This document shows, in pieces, positions 50,903 through 59,027 of a stretch of 64,000 nucleotides of DNA. Numbering within the stretch: the first letter of the stretch is position 1; every line of letters starts with the position of its first letter. The notes under the pieces were generated by a model. It saw only the letters and a program-made list of their open reading frames with translations. It made no database searches and was not told the DNA's origin. Source of the stretch: Stutzerimonas stutzeri (GTDB lineage Bacteria; Pseudomonadota; Gammaproteobacteria; Pseudomonadales; Pseudomonadaceae). The stretch lies in contig NZ_CP046902.1 in assembly GCF_009789555.1 (NCBI RefSeq), forward strand, positions 3,426,001-3,490,000. Direction: 5' to 3'. A program made the translations under genes and the position numbers.

Positions 50903-51020
50903 ATATCCGACAATTGTCCGCTGATGACCCGCCGGGATGTGTTGAAAATCGATTGTTCTCCGGGCCGTTGGGAGGCGCTACAAGGCGCCGGGCGCCCGGG
51001 TTGACGTGTAAGGAGTAAAC

Positions 51021-51173
51021 ATGTCGGAGAACAACAAAGGGCAACCACGCGAGCATGAACGCGAGTTGAGCGATATGAATCTGGACGTGTTGGAACTGTT
51101 CAGCCAGTTGACCGAGGCAGACCAGCAGCATGTCGTTCGGCTATTACAAGCGTTGGCGGAAACGTCCGGCTGA
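51021..51173 (+). CDS. small hypothetical protein after umuC
   Basis: A 50-residue acidic helical protein: MSENNKGQPREHERELSDMN then LDVLELFSQLTEADQQHVVR, ending LLQALAETSG. A strong AAGGAG ribosome site and a terminator directly after the stop support it. The helix pattern LFSQLTEADQQHVVRLLQAL resembles small antitoxin or regulator proteins. No family recognised. Confidence 0.7.
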   Translation: MSENNKGQPREHERELSDMNLDVLELFSQLTEADQQHVVRLLQALAETSG

Positions 51174-51179
51174 TATAAG

Positions 51180-51202
51180 AACCCGGCCAAGCGCCGGGTT
51201 TT
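51180..51202 (+). terminator. intrinsic terminator after the small gene
   Basis: AACCCGGC (51180-51187), loop CAAGC, GCCGGGTT (51193-51200) and TT: an 8-bp stem ending the rightward SOS/cargo transcription unit before the leftward tail genes. Confidence 0.8.
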
Positions 51203-51209
51203 GACTCCC

Positions 51210-51545
51210 CTAAGAATAGATCTTTTCTAACATTCGCATATAGCCTAGTAACTGTGAAAGATCGTTCGCTTCAGCAAACTGCAACACATTCCGCATGAGC
51301 GTTTGAAAATGAGTAGCCCCCCAACCCCCACTGCCGAGTCTTGGCTTTGAGGCGAAGAACTGATCCAACTCATTTGCCACCTGGCTGCGACAAAAAAAGT
51401 CCAGTTGAGAGTCGACGCTAGGATCACTATGAAAACAAGAGAGGAAAACCGCTCCCATGTTTGTATTTGGTTTGGCTAATTTTTCCTTGGCGCATACCAA
51501 AAAATTGTCCTGAAATGATTTCTTTACCCCAGCCACTTTCGCCAC
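51210..51545 (-). CDS. hypothetical protein downstream of gene D
   Basis: A 111-residue protein from a GTG at 51545 with only a weak ribosome site. Visible stretches are KVAGVKKSFQDNFLVCAKEK, MGAVFLSCFHSDPSVDSQLD and MRNVLQFAEANDLSQLLGYM, ending RMLEKIYS. The DNA is AT-richer than the tail genes. It could be a small cargo gene at the end of the tail operon or the remnant of a longer one. No family recognised. Confidence 0.4.
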   Translation of the reverse strand: MAKVAGVKKSFQDNFLVCAKEKLAKPNTNMGAVFLSCFHSDPSVDSQLDFFCRSQVANELDQFFASKPRLGSGGWGATHFQTLMRNVLQFAEANDLSQLLGYMRMLEKIYS

Positions 51546-51581
51546 CGTCTAGGCCGCAATTCAGTTTGTTGGTTGCGGAGC

Positions 51582-52820
51582 TTACAGCTTTGGTTGCATC
51601 CGTTTCCATTCGCGCTCCAGGGCGCGCTGGGCGCTCGCTTTGCTTTGGTAGAGGTGGACCAGGCGCAGCGGGCTGGACAGGTCGCCTTCGGTGAGTTTGT
51701 GCTGTTCGCCGGTCTTCTCGTCGCGGTACCAGGCCAGCACGCCGGTGTAGTGGCCCGCCTCCGCCAGCTCGGCGACGTCGTCGGCGTCCGGCAGTTTGGA
51801 TTCCAGCTCGAGGCTGGTGGTGTAGCTGTCTGCGGTGAAGCTGTGCCGCACGTTGGCGCCGAGCCAGACGATGGCACCGATCTCGGCCTTGATGCCGGTG
51901 AGGCTGTAGGTGAGCTCCGGAATCAGGTCCGGCCGACCCTTGGCCAGGGTGTAGCTGAGGGTGGCCGTACCGCGCTGCAGGCGGGACCACTCGCCTCGGG
52001 CTGCGTGCAGGGCTGATTGCTGGTCGGTGTAGGTGTGGCGCAGGTCCTTGAGGTTGTCGCCGGCGCCGGCGATGGCCTCCTTCTTCTCGGCGCTGTTGAC
52101 CTCGTAGTAATAGGCGCGCACGCCGCTGTAGCTGTCGCGATCGGCCTGCAGGAAGCGGTGCTGGTCACCGTCTGCGCGGGTCAGGGTGATGTGCGGCAGC
52201 GCGGCGCCGCTGGCGGTCAGGCTTTTGCCGACCGGCATGAACAGCAACCGCCCGGCCTTGATGCTCGACAGCGCGTCGAACTGCTGGCCCAGGCGTGTGA
52301 GGAGGTTGGCGTCGGATTCGTTGGCTTGGTCGATGTGGGCCATTTCGATGGCGCTGAGCGCCGCGCTGATCACCGGGCTCAAGCCATAGGCGGCGGCGAT
52401 GCTCTGGACGATGGCGCCGAGGGTCTGGCCGTGCCAGCTGCGTTCCTTCTTGACCTTCAGCCCCTCGCGCAGGTCGGCGCTGCGGGCGCGGATGCTGAGC
52501 ACGTCCGGCGCGCCGCTGTGCTCGGTTTCGTCCACGGTGTAGCTGCCCTTGCTGACCAGGCCGGTATCGCTCCAGCCCAGCCACAAGCTGACCACGGCGC
52601 CACGCGGCGGGATGGCCAGCAGGCCGTCATGGTCGCTGAGCGTGATGGTGAGCTGGTCCGCCTCGATGCCGCGGTTGTCGGAGAGTTCGATGCTGACCAG
52701 GCGCTGCTCGATCGCGGCGGTGATGTCCTGGCCGTTGACCAGTACCTGGCAGATCGGTTTCGGGTAGGCGGTGGCCTCGCGGTACGCGTCGGTGGCCTTG
52801 CTGATCAGTGCATCGATCAC
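51582..52820 (-). CDS. D: tail protein gpD (late control D)
   Basis: A 412-residue P2 gpD homologue, part of the baseplate/tail-tube hub. It begins MIDALISKATDAYREATAYP and has DITAAIEQRLVSIELSDNRG, GAVVSLWLGWSDTGLVSKGS, ANESDANLLTRLGQQFDALS and HAARGEWSRLQRGTATLSYT, characteristic of the late-control-D family. It is the last gene of the FI-FII-E-T-U-D operon and overlaps U by 4 bp. It adopts the VgrG-like hub fold in myophages. Confidence 0.92.
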   Translation of the reverse strand: MIDALISKATDAYREATAYPKPICQVLVNGQDITAAIEQRLVSIELSDNRGIEADQLTITLSDHDGLLAIPPRGAVVSLWLGWSDTGLVSKGSYTVDETEHSGAPDVLSIRARSADLREGLKVKKERSWHGQTLGAIVQSIAAAYGLSPVISAALSAIEMAHIDQANESDANLLTRLGQQFDALSSIKAGRLLFMPVGKSLTASGAALPHITLTRADGDQHRFLQADRDSYSGVRAYYYEVNSAEKKEAIAGAGDNLKDLRHTYTDQQSALHAARGEWSRLQRGTATLSYTLAKGRPDLIPELTYSLTGIKAEIGAIVWLGANVRHSFTADSYTTSLELESKLPDADDVAELAEAGHYTGVLAWYRDEKTGEQHKLTEGDLSSPLRLVHLYQSKASAQRALEREWKRMQPKL

Positions 52821-53257
52821 AGCAGCCCCCGGAGGATGTTGCCGGCACCGCTGATGGCGCTGCCGAGCATGTCCACGCGCCCCTCATCGATGCGGGCGAG
52901 GTTAAGCGTGAACTCGATGCGGCGCGCCTGGCCGTCGCGGAAGAACAACGTGCGCGTTTCGCTCAGCGATTCAATCACCCAGGTGCCGTAGATCTTCCCG
53001 GTACCTTCGACCAACGGCCAGGCTTTGCCGGTGTCGGCCATGTAGCGCAGCGTGTCGAGGCTGATCTGCGCGCCGACCAGCGCCGGCAGCAGCACGCCCG
53101 GCAGGGTGATGGTGTCATCGTCGCGGCCCATGAACTGGCGCGCGGGGTTGGTACCGATGCGCGAGGTCTTGCCATGGCGCCAGGCGGTTTGCCGTTGGAA
53201 TTCCTGGTAGGCCAGGGTCTCCAGCGAAAAGATGAACATGCCGAGGGCCATCATCAT
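52817..53257 (-). CDS. U: phage tail protein gpU
   Basis: A 146-residue P2 gpU homologue: MMMALGMFIFSLETLAYQEF, WRHGKTSRIGTNPARQFMGR and DDTITLPGVLLPALVGAQIS followed by WVIESLSETRTLFFRDGQAR. It acts in tail assembly between the tape measure and D. The stop overlaps the D start (ATGA). Start choice among the leading Met codons (MMM) is arbitrary. Confidence 0.92.
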   Translation of the reverse strand: MMMALGMFIFSLETLAYQEFQRQTAWRHGKTSRIGTNPARQFMGRDDDTITLPGVLLPALVGAQISLDTLRYMADTGKAWPLVEGTGKIYGTWVIESLSETRTLFFRDGQARRIEFTLNLARIDEGRVDMLGSAISGAGNILRGLL

Positions 53258-53275
53258 GGTGGTTTGCTCCTGGTA

Positions 53276-55849
53276 TCAGTCCTGGTCGTAGAGGGAGGAG
53301 CGCGCTCGGGTGAGCTTGTTGCGCTCATGGTCTTCAAGGGCGCGCTTGATCTGCTGCGCCACGTCCTGCCCCTGCCCGCCCTGCACGATGATGGTGATGG
53401 TGTCGCCACCGATGGTGATGCCAGCCCCCTGCGACCGCGCCGCAGCGGCCAACGGCGGGCGGCTGTCGATCGACGGCAGGTCAGCGGCAGCCATGCCGGG
53501 CGAAGCGGCGCCAATGGCCACCGCACCGGCAGCGGTGAGGCGCTTGGCGGTGCCCGCCAGCTGCGACAGCGGGCCACCCTCGCCCGCGCTCAATCCCTGC
53601 TCGAGGCCGGCCATGGTATGGCCGCCCAGCTCGGCGAACACACGGGACGGCGAATGGATGCCTAGCAGGCTCTTGAAGGTGCTGACCACGCTATTGGCCG
53701 CACCGCTGATGGCTGAGGTGAGGTTGGGAAACATGCCTGTGAAGCCGTTAATCAGCCCCTGAATCATGTTGCCGCCGAACTCGCTGAACTTGCTTGGCAG
53801 GTCTACGCCGAAATAGCGCATCACCCCCGCGAACGCACGGTAGAGCAGGCCCAACGGGCTGAAATTAAGCAGTAACGCGCCGATGCCGGCGAGCCCGCCG
53901 CTGACGCCCTCTTTGACTTCGGCCCACAGGCCGAGGAAGTACGGCCCGACGCGGTCCCAGTTGGCATAGATCAGCCCGGCGCTCAGGGCGAGCCCCGTAA
54001 CCAACGCGAGGACCGGATTGGCGATTGCCGCTGCCGCGACCAGGCGCAATCCGGTGGCCACCAGAGGTAGCGCCGACTTGCCCAGGTTCGTGAGGGTGGT
54101 CGCCACGCCCAGACCGTTGATGCCGAACAGCATCATGCCGTAGCGCACCATGGCGAACGGGCCGAGGATGCTGGCCATGGCCAGCGTGAGCCCGCCCATG
54201 CCGGCCATCAGGATGCCGACGCCTGCGGCGGTCTTGACGATGTTGCTGGCAAGCTTGGGGTTCTCCGCAACCCAGCTTTTCACCCCACCGACAATGCCGG
54301 TGAGGGTCTGCGCGACCTCGCGCATGGGGCCGTTCTGCTGATCTTGGAGCTGAATGCCAAGGTCATCCCAGGCGGAACCCAGGGCAGACAGGTCGCCGCG
54401 AAGGTTGTCCGACATGGTCTTGGCGGTGACGCTGGCCTCGCCTTCGGTTTGGCGCAGGGTGCTGACGAATTGCTGCAGCGCCCCGCTGCCTGCCTGAGCC
54501 ACCAGCACCTGCATGCCGGCAACCGCTTCTTCGCCGGCAATGTGCTTGAGCAGGCCGGCGCGATCAGCGTCGCCCAGGTTCTTGGTTTGCTCGTAGATCT
54601 CCTGCAGCACGGTTGGCATGTCACGCAGGTTGCCGTCGGCATCCTTGGCGCTGATGCCGAGCGTATCCAGCGCATCGGCTGCGGCCTTTGGCGGTGCGCT
54701 CAGGCGGTTGAGGATCGCCCGCAGCGCGGTACCGCCCATGCTGCCCTGGATGCCTGCATCGCCGAGCTTGCCCGCCATGGCGGCGACGGTTTCGATATCT
54801 TGCCCAACCGAGGCGGCCACCGGCGCGGCGTACTTCATTGTCTCGCCGAGCATTTGCAGGTTGGTGTTGGAGCGGGTGAACGCGCCGACCAGGACGTCAC
54901 CGAGGCGCCCCGTTTCGCTGGCTTGCAGGTTGAAGCCGGTAAGGATGTTGGAGGCGATATCCGCCGTCTCGGCCAGCCCGCTGTCGCCGGCCTTGGCCAG
55001 ATCGAGCATGCCGGGCATGGCCGCCTGGATGGCCTTGGGATCGAAGCCCGCCATGCCGAGGAAGCCCTGCGCATCGGACGCGTCGACGGCGGTGAACTGG
55101 GTGCTCTCCCCCAGTTGCCGAGCCTGCGCACGCAGCGCCTGCATTTCGGGTGAGTCCTTGCTCAGTCGGGTCAGGGCCTGGACCCGGCTCTGGCTGGCGT
55201 CGAAGTTCAGACCCGGCGCCATGAACCGCGCGCCCGCATACAGAATGCCGCCGCCGGTTGCCATGCCACCCGCCCCGGCGCCGGCCATGCTTCCGGCGAG
55301 CTGCTGGGTCCGCTGGTATTCAGCCTTGGCCTGCCCGAGCCGCTTCTGCTGTGCGGTCAAGCGTTTGAGGCGTGTTTCCTGCTGGGAGAGCGTCTGGTTG
55401 GTCTGGGTGACGTTGTTGCGCAGGTCACGCTCGTGCTGGCCGAGGTTGCGGGTACTGATGCCCGCCTCGTTGAGTTTGCCGCGCAGGCCCTGGAGCTCGC
55501 GCTGCTGCTCGCTGTGCTTTTGCTTGAGGGCTTGGCCCTGGCGCACGGCGCTTTGGAATTCTCGCGTCAACGCCTTGGTCGGCGTGGCGGTGTTGGCCAG
55601 CTCGCGGGAGAGCTGCTTGATCTTGTCGCGGTTGGCCTGCAGGGCGGCGCCGGTTTGCTCCGATGCGCCTTTCAGGTTACGGAACGAGCTGACGTCCTTC
55701 TGCTGGGCCTGCAGGCCCTTGAGTTCGGAGCGGGTGTCGCGCAGCGCGCGGCCCAGGCCGACCGCACCGGTTAGCACGGTGCGCATCGGCCGGCTGGCGT
55801 TGTCGAGTGCCTTGAGGTTGACCTTAAGGTTTAGATCCCGCGCCGCCAT
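53276..55849 (-). CDS. T: tail tape measure protein gpT
   Basis: An 857-residue tape measure. The first ~260 residues are coiled-coil (RSELKGLQAQQKDVSSFRNL, RELANTATPTKALTREFQSA, LSQQETRLKRLTAQQKRLGQ). A TP901-type core follows (MLDLAKAGDSGLAETADIAS, MSDNLRGDLSALGSAWDDLG), then a hydrophobic section (LASNIVKTAAGVGILMAGMG, ALVTGLALSAGLIYANWDRV) and a glycine-rich C-terminus with LLGIHSPSRVFAELGGHTMA. Its length sets tail length. The ATG at 55849 has GGGAGC upstream and follows E'. Confidence 0.93.
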   Translation of the reverse strand: MAARDLNLKVNLKALDNASRPMRTVLTGAVGLGRALRDTRSELKGLQAQQKDVSSFRNLKGASEQTGAALQANRDKIKQLSRELANTATPTKALTREFQSAVRQGQALKQKHSEQQRELQGLRGKLNEAGISTRNLGQHERDLRNNVTQTNQTLSQQETRLKRLTAQQKRLGQAKAEYQRTQQLAGSMAGAGAGGMATGGGILYAGARFMAPGLNFDASQSRVQALTRLSKDSPEMQALRAQARQLGESTQFTAVDASDAQGFLGMAGFDPKAIQAAMPGMLDLAKAGDSGLAETADIASNILTGFNLQASETGRLGDVLVGAFTRSNTNLQMLGETMKYAAPVAASVGQDIETVAAMAGKLGDAGIQGSMGGTALRAILNRLSAPPKAAADALDTLGISAKDADGNLRDMPTVLQEIYEQTKNLGDADRAGLLKHIAGEEAVAGMQVLVAQAGSGALQQFVSTLRQTEGEASVTAKTMSDNLRGDLSALGSAWDDLGIQLQDQQNGPMREVAQTLTGIVGGVKSWVAENPKLASNIVKTAAGVGILMAGMGGLTLAMASILGPFAMVRYGMMLFGINGLGVATTLTNLGKSALPLVATGLRLVAAAAIANPVLALVTGLALSAGLIYANWDRVGPYFLGLWAEVKEGVSGGLAGIGALLLNFSPLGLLYRAFAGVMRYFGVDLPSKFSEFGGNMIQGLINGFTGMFPNLTSAISGAANSVVSTFKSLLGIHSPSRVFAELGGHTMAGLEQGLSAGEGGPLSQLAGTAKRLTAAGAVAIGAASPGMAAADLPSIDSRPPLAAAARSQGAGITIGGDTITIIVQGGQGQDVAQQIKRALEDHERNKLTRARSSLYDQD

Positions 55850-55961
55850 GTGTCCGCTCCCATCTATCACGGGCGCGGTCGCGCCAGTCCATCAGTTCAT
55901 GCAAGGGCATGGCGTTCATCTGCTCTGGGCCCCAGTGGAACACCAGGGCGATGTCCGCCAT
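55824..55961 (-). CDS. E': tail protein gpE' (GpE family; frameshift extension of gpE)
   Basis: A 45-residue GpE-family segment: MADIALVFHWGPEQMNAMPL and HELMDWRDRARDRWERTHGG. It can be translated from the ATG at 55961, but is more likely made as the C-terminal part of an E-E' fusion through a -1 frameshift at 56006-56012. The E' frame is open back past the slip site. The 3' end overlaps the T start by 26 bp. Confidence 0.85.
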   Translation of the reverse strand: MADIALVFHWGPEQMNAMPLHELMDWRDRARDRWERTHGGAGSKP

Positions 55962-55969
55962 CACGTCGT

Positions 55970-56269
55970 CTACGCTTCGGGGGATTCCGCTGCCCCCTTC
56001 TTCTGCAAAAAAACCGCTACGGCATCCGCACACATGACCAGGTCGGCGACGTCCAGGGCGGCCGCTTCCTGCTCGGTCAGCGTTGGCTGGCTGATGCGCG
56101 GCAGAAGGCGGATGTTGGCGTTGACGTCGCCCTGCAGCAGGTCGGTCAGCTTCAGGCCGCGTAGCTCGCCGGCGGCCGGCTTGCGCAGGGTGATTTCGGT
56201 GATCTTCGTTTCGCCACGCTTGATCGGTTCCTCGAGCACGATCGGGGCGCTGTAGGTGGGCTTGCTCAT
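55970..56269 (-). CDS. E: tail assembly protein gpE
   Basis: A 99-residue P2 gpE homologue: MSKPTYSAPIVLEEPIKRGE, KITEITLRKPAAGELRGLKL, then LPRISQPTLTEQEAAALDVA and DLVMCADAVAVFLQKKG. It acts as a tape-measure chaperone. Near its 3' end is the slippery heptamer T-TTT-TTG, predicting a 148-residue E-E' fusion: 88 residues of E followed by 60 in the -1 frame. GGAGC precedes the ATG. Confidence 0.88.
   Translation of the reverse strand: MSKPTYSAPIVLEEPIKRGETKITEITLRKPAAGELRGLKLTDLLQGDVNANIRLLPRISQPTLTEQEAAALDVADLVMCADAVAVFLQKKGAAESPEA
56006..56012 (-). promoter_or_regulatory. programmed -1 frameshift site (gpE/gpE')
   Basis: On the minus strand the codons GTT-TTT-TTG contain the slippery heptamer T-TTT-TTG, identical in type to the P2 E/E' signal. 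A one-base slip changes the frame from TTT-TTG-CAG to TTT-TTT-GCA and continues into the GpE-family frame. Confidence 0.8.
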
Positions 56270-56323
56270 GGGGTTGCTCCTTGGGTTGCGAAAGGCGCGC
56301 CGGCGCTGCGGCCGGCGTCGGGG

Positions 56324-56839
56324 TTACAGGCCGATGGCCGCGCGATGCTCGGCGAGCATGTCGGTGCCGTTGACCATGAAAACGAAGTTCAGCAGGTCGA
56401 TTTCGATCTCGACGTTGCCGTCAATGCTGAGCTTGTAGTAGCTGCAGGTGGTGGTGATGGCGTGCTCGGTGTCTTCGCCGGGCTCTGAGTCGCCAAAGTC
56501 GATTTCTTCGTGCCGGCCGCGGGCAACTACCTCGACCGCGCTGACCTCACCGGTGTCGTCACGCTGCACGGAGCCGGCCCAGCGCAGCATCACGCCGTCG
56601 GCACGCACGGCGCCGAACTGGCGCAGGACGGTCAGGTCCCAGCCGCCGAGCGTCCATTCGAGCTGGATGCCGTCATCGGAATGGCCCATGTCGACCTTGA
56701 CCGGGCCGTCCATGCCGGCGCCCCGGAAGGCCTCCAGCTTGCGGCTGAGCGTGGGCAGCGTGACCGTCTTGGACACGCCGACGTAGCTGTTGCCGTCGTT
56801 GAACAGGTTCATGTGCTTGAGCTTTTTAGGCAGTGCCAT
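56324..56839 (-). CDS. FII: major tail tube protein gpFII
   Basis: A 171-residue P2 FII homologue: MALPKKLKHMNLFNDGNSYV, GVSKTVTLPTLSRKLEAFRG, LEWTLGGWDLTVLRQFGAVR, VVARGRHEEIDFGDSEPGED, and a C-terminal INGTDMLAEHRAAIGL-type ending (FMVNGTDMLAEHRAAIGL). It forms the inner tail tube. Normal length; lies between FI (sheath) and E. Confidence 0.94.
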   Translation of the reverse strand: MALPKKLKHMNLFNDGNSYVGVSKTVTLPTLSRKLEAFRGAGMDGPVKVDMGHSDDGIQLEWTLGGWDLTVLRQFGAVRADGVMLRWAGSVQRDDTGEVSAVEVVARGRHEEIDFGDSEPGEDTEHAITTTCSYYKLSIDGNVEIEIDLLNFVFMVNGTDMLAEHRAAIGL

Positions 56840-56885
56840 CGGGGCGCTCTCCTACGGCGCGGCCAGGGCCGCGCGGGTGAATGGG

Positions 56886-58076
56886 TCAGGCGTTGACGCG
56901 GCTGGCGAAGTCGACCAGGTAACGATCGGTGATGCGCTGGCGCAGGGTGAGGTCCTCGAGCGGCGGCACCGGGGTGTAGTCGTAGTCCAGGAACAGCTTG
57001 CCGGCCTTGAGGGTGTCCTTGTCGTTCGCCGCCTCGTCGTACCAGCACTCGCCGCCGATCAGGTAGCCGTTACGGACCAGCTCGCGGAACTTGGCGTTGA
57101 TGCCCTCGACGATGTCGCGCACCAGGCTGGCGTGCATGGGCTTGTCGACCGCCCAGAAGTGCGCGTCGGCCATGGTGTCCGCCAGCACCTGGGCGGTGCG
57201 GGTGTAGTTTTCGAAGGCGAACAGTGGGTCATCCGAGCAGGTGCGCGAGCCCCAGAAGCGGAAGCCTTCGCGGCGGATCAGCGTGGTGACGTCGGCGGCG
57301 TTGAGCAGGCCGGCATCGGTGGCCGGATCCTGCAGGTCCCAGTAGACGTCGCGGCTCAAGCCGGACACGCCGTTGACCGGCACGTTGGACAGGGTTTTGT
57401 GCCAGCCAACTTGCTGGTCCAGCTTGGCGCGCATGCCCAGGGCACGGGCCACGGCGCTGGCTGTGGTGTTGGCGTTGGCTGTGGTGTCCCAACTGACAAA
57501 GTCCGGCCAGATGAGCATGAGTTCGCGGGCGCCGAAGCCGTCCCGGTAGGCAATGGCTTCGCTGACAGTTTGCGCGTCGAAGGCATTGGCATAGGCGAAG
57601 GCCCGCAGCTTCTGCGCGGTGGCCACAAGTTCGGTGGTAACCGGCAGCGAATCCAGACCCGGCACGCCGAGAATCCGCGGTTTCACGCCCAGCTGCGCTT
57701 CGGCTGCAAGCAGCGCCTTGAGGCCGGTGTACTGGCCGTCGGCGGTCACGCCCCCGACGATCTTGCTGGTCTGGTCAGCGGCTTGGGCGGCTTCATCGAC
57801 GCCCTCTCCGTCCGCCACTCGCACCACGACGGTAACGGGGCTGGCCTGATCGGCGATAGCGTCCAGGCTGCTGGCCAGGGTGCCCAGCTCGCCAGCCTTG
57901 CCCGAGGCGGTGAGCACGTCGGTGAGCAGCACGGGTTTGTTCAGGGGAAAGGTAACCGGGTCGGCATCGCTGGCGGTGCAGATCATGCCCACCACGGCGG
58001 TGGCGACGGTGCGGATGGGGCGCGTGCCCTCGTTGATTTCGAGGACGCGGACGCCGTGATGGTATTCGGTCGACAT
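56886..58076 (-). CDS. FI: tail sheath protein gpFI
   Basis: A 396-residue contractile tail sheath: MSTEYHHGVRVLEINEGTRP, IRTVATAVVGMICTASDADP, YANAFDAQTVSEAIAYRDGF, and RREGFRFWGSRTCSDDPLFA followed by FENYTRTAQVLADTMADAHF. The C-terminus, RQRITDRYLVDFASRVNA, is typical. It is the first gene of the FI-D operon and follows an Ogr-type dyad at 58159-58177. Its ATG has an AGGAG site. Confidence 0.95.
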   Translation of the reverse strand: MSTEYHHGVRVLEINEGTRPIRTVATAVVGMICTASDADPVTFPLNKPVLLTDVLTASGKAGELGTLASSLDAIADQASPVTVVVRVADGEGVDEAAQAADQTSKIVGGVTADGQYTGLKALLAAEAQLGVKPRILGVPGLDSLPVTTELVATAQKLRAFAYANAFDAQTVSEAIAYRDGFGARELMLIWPDFVSWDTTANANTTASAVARALGMRAKLDQQVGWHKTLSNVPVNGVSGLSRDVYWDLQDPATDAGLLNAADVTTLIRREGFRFWGSRTCSDDPLFAFENYTRTAQVLADTMADAHFWAVDKPMHASLVRDIVEGINAKFRELVRNGYLIGGECWYDEAANDKDTLKAGKLFLDYDYTPVPPLEDLTLRQRITDRYLVDFASRVNA

Positions 58077-58158
58077 GCGGGTGGCTCCTGCGGGCGTGTG
58101 CCGGATCAGTGAGCCTTGAGAGTGACGCGCGCGCGCAAGGGGCGCGAGCAGCGGGCCG

Positions 58159-58177
58159 TGTAGCGGTGGGTGTTACA
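58159..58177. promoter_or_regulatory. putative Ogr-binding dyad of the FI operon
   Basis: TGTAGCGGTGGGTGTTACA, a TGT-N13-ACA dyad, lies 92 bp (centre) upstream of FI and just after the terminator of the preceding operon. It resembles the P2 Ogr box (TGT-N12-ACA near -55) and a second copy at 63843-63861. Confidence 0.65.
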
Positions 58178-58188
58178 GCGCAGGCATG

Positions 58189-58213
58189 AAAAACCCCGCC
58201 GAAGCGGGGCCTG
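58189..58213 (-). terminator. terminator after the tail-fibre operon
   Basis: On the minus strand GGCCCCGCTTCGGCGGGGTTTTT: a stem of GCCCCGC/GCGGGG type with a TTCG tetraloop and a T run, 17 bp after the fibre-assembly stop (58230). It separates the V-to-fibre operon from the FI operon. Confidence 0.85.
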
Positions 58214-58229
58214 TTTTCACGGGGGTCGG

Positions 58230-59003
58230 TCACGCCGCTGCGTTGCCGACGCCTGCAACCGCCGCCTCGATCGCGGCGATGGTCTGCTCGGCCAGCTGCT
58301 GCGCCTGCTCGACCTCGTCGCCGCCCATCAACGTGCGGATCTGTTCCTTCGCGGCCAGGCGTGTTTCGCGCAGGGCAATCAGCGCGGCGGTGTACTGCGC
58401 GGCTTCGTGAAGAATGTCGTTTGCCGCCTCTTGAGCGGTGCGCCCGTTGATAGCCCAGGCGGCAACCATGGGCGGTACAGCGCCCTGGTAGTCAGCGGCA
58501 GCGTATTGCTCGGCCTCGATGCGGGCTCGGTCGTACTCCACAGCGCGCAGCGCGTCACCTGCCACGGCTTGACGCGCGGCGTCAGCGGCGGTGTCGATGC
58601 GCCTCAGCAAGATTTGCTCTAGCTCATCAGCTGTCGGCTCGACAGCCGGCAACACGAACGGCACGCCGTCTTCTCCAATTACCAGCGAGCGGCCCGTCGC
58701 AGCAGCAGAGGACAGCGCCTGGTACTCACTATCTGCCAGTTCGATCAACTCATCGGCAGGCGGCAGCTTGGAGTCAGGGTTCGGCACCTCAACAAGCGGA
58801 TGCACCGCATCGGGGTCAGCGACCTTGATTTTTGGCGCGACGGCTTCGGGCTCATCGTCCGGCTGCATCCAGGCGGGGTCATCGACCTCGATGACGGGGC
58901 GAACCCAGTCTGGGTCAGGCGTCCATAGGGTCCGCTCGCCAAACAGCGAGGTGCAGTAGAAATTGAGTTGTGTTTTATGGATGTAGTACGTGTCCATCAT
59001 CAT
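58230..59003 (-). CDS. tail fibre assembly-like protein
   Basis: A 257-residue protein in the position of P2 gpG. The N-terminus is MMMDTYYIHKTQLNFYCTSL. A low-complexity middle has repeated acidic/proline segments (WVRPVIEVDDPAWMQPDDEP, VHPLVEVPNPDSKLPPADEL). The C-terminal helical part has LLRRIDTAADAARQAVAGDA and EQYAAADYQGAVPPMVAAWA, typical of caudoviral tail-fibre chaperones. It likely folds or assembles the fibre encoded just upstream. The PD-V repeats are degenerate copies of a ~15-residue unit. Confidence 0.7.
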   Translation of the reverse strand: MMMDTYYIHKTQLNFYCTSLFGERTLWTPDPDWVRPVIEVDDPAWMQPDDEPEAVAPKIKVADPDAVHPLVEVPNPDSKLPPADELIELADSEYQALSSAAATGRSLVIGEDGVPFVLPAVEPTADELEQILLRRIDTAADAARQAVAGDALRAVEYDRARIEAEQYAAADYQGAVPPMVAAWAINGRTAQEAANDILHEAAQYTAALIALRETRLAAKEQIRTLMGGDEVEQAQQLAEQTIAAIEAAVAGVGNAAA

Positions 59004-59027
59004 GTCCGCCAGGCTCCCAGGGTGTTT

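Noticed and set aside
54618..56255. Rightward open frame (about 545 codons) over the tape measure gene.
   Set aside because: Serine/arginine-rich antisense shadow of gpT and gpE; no start signal.
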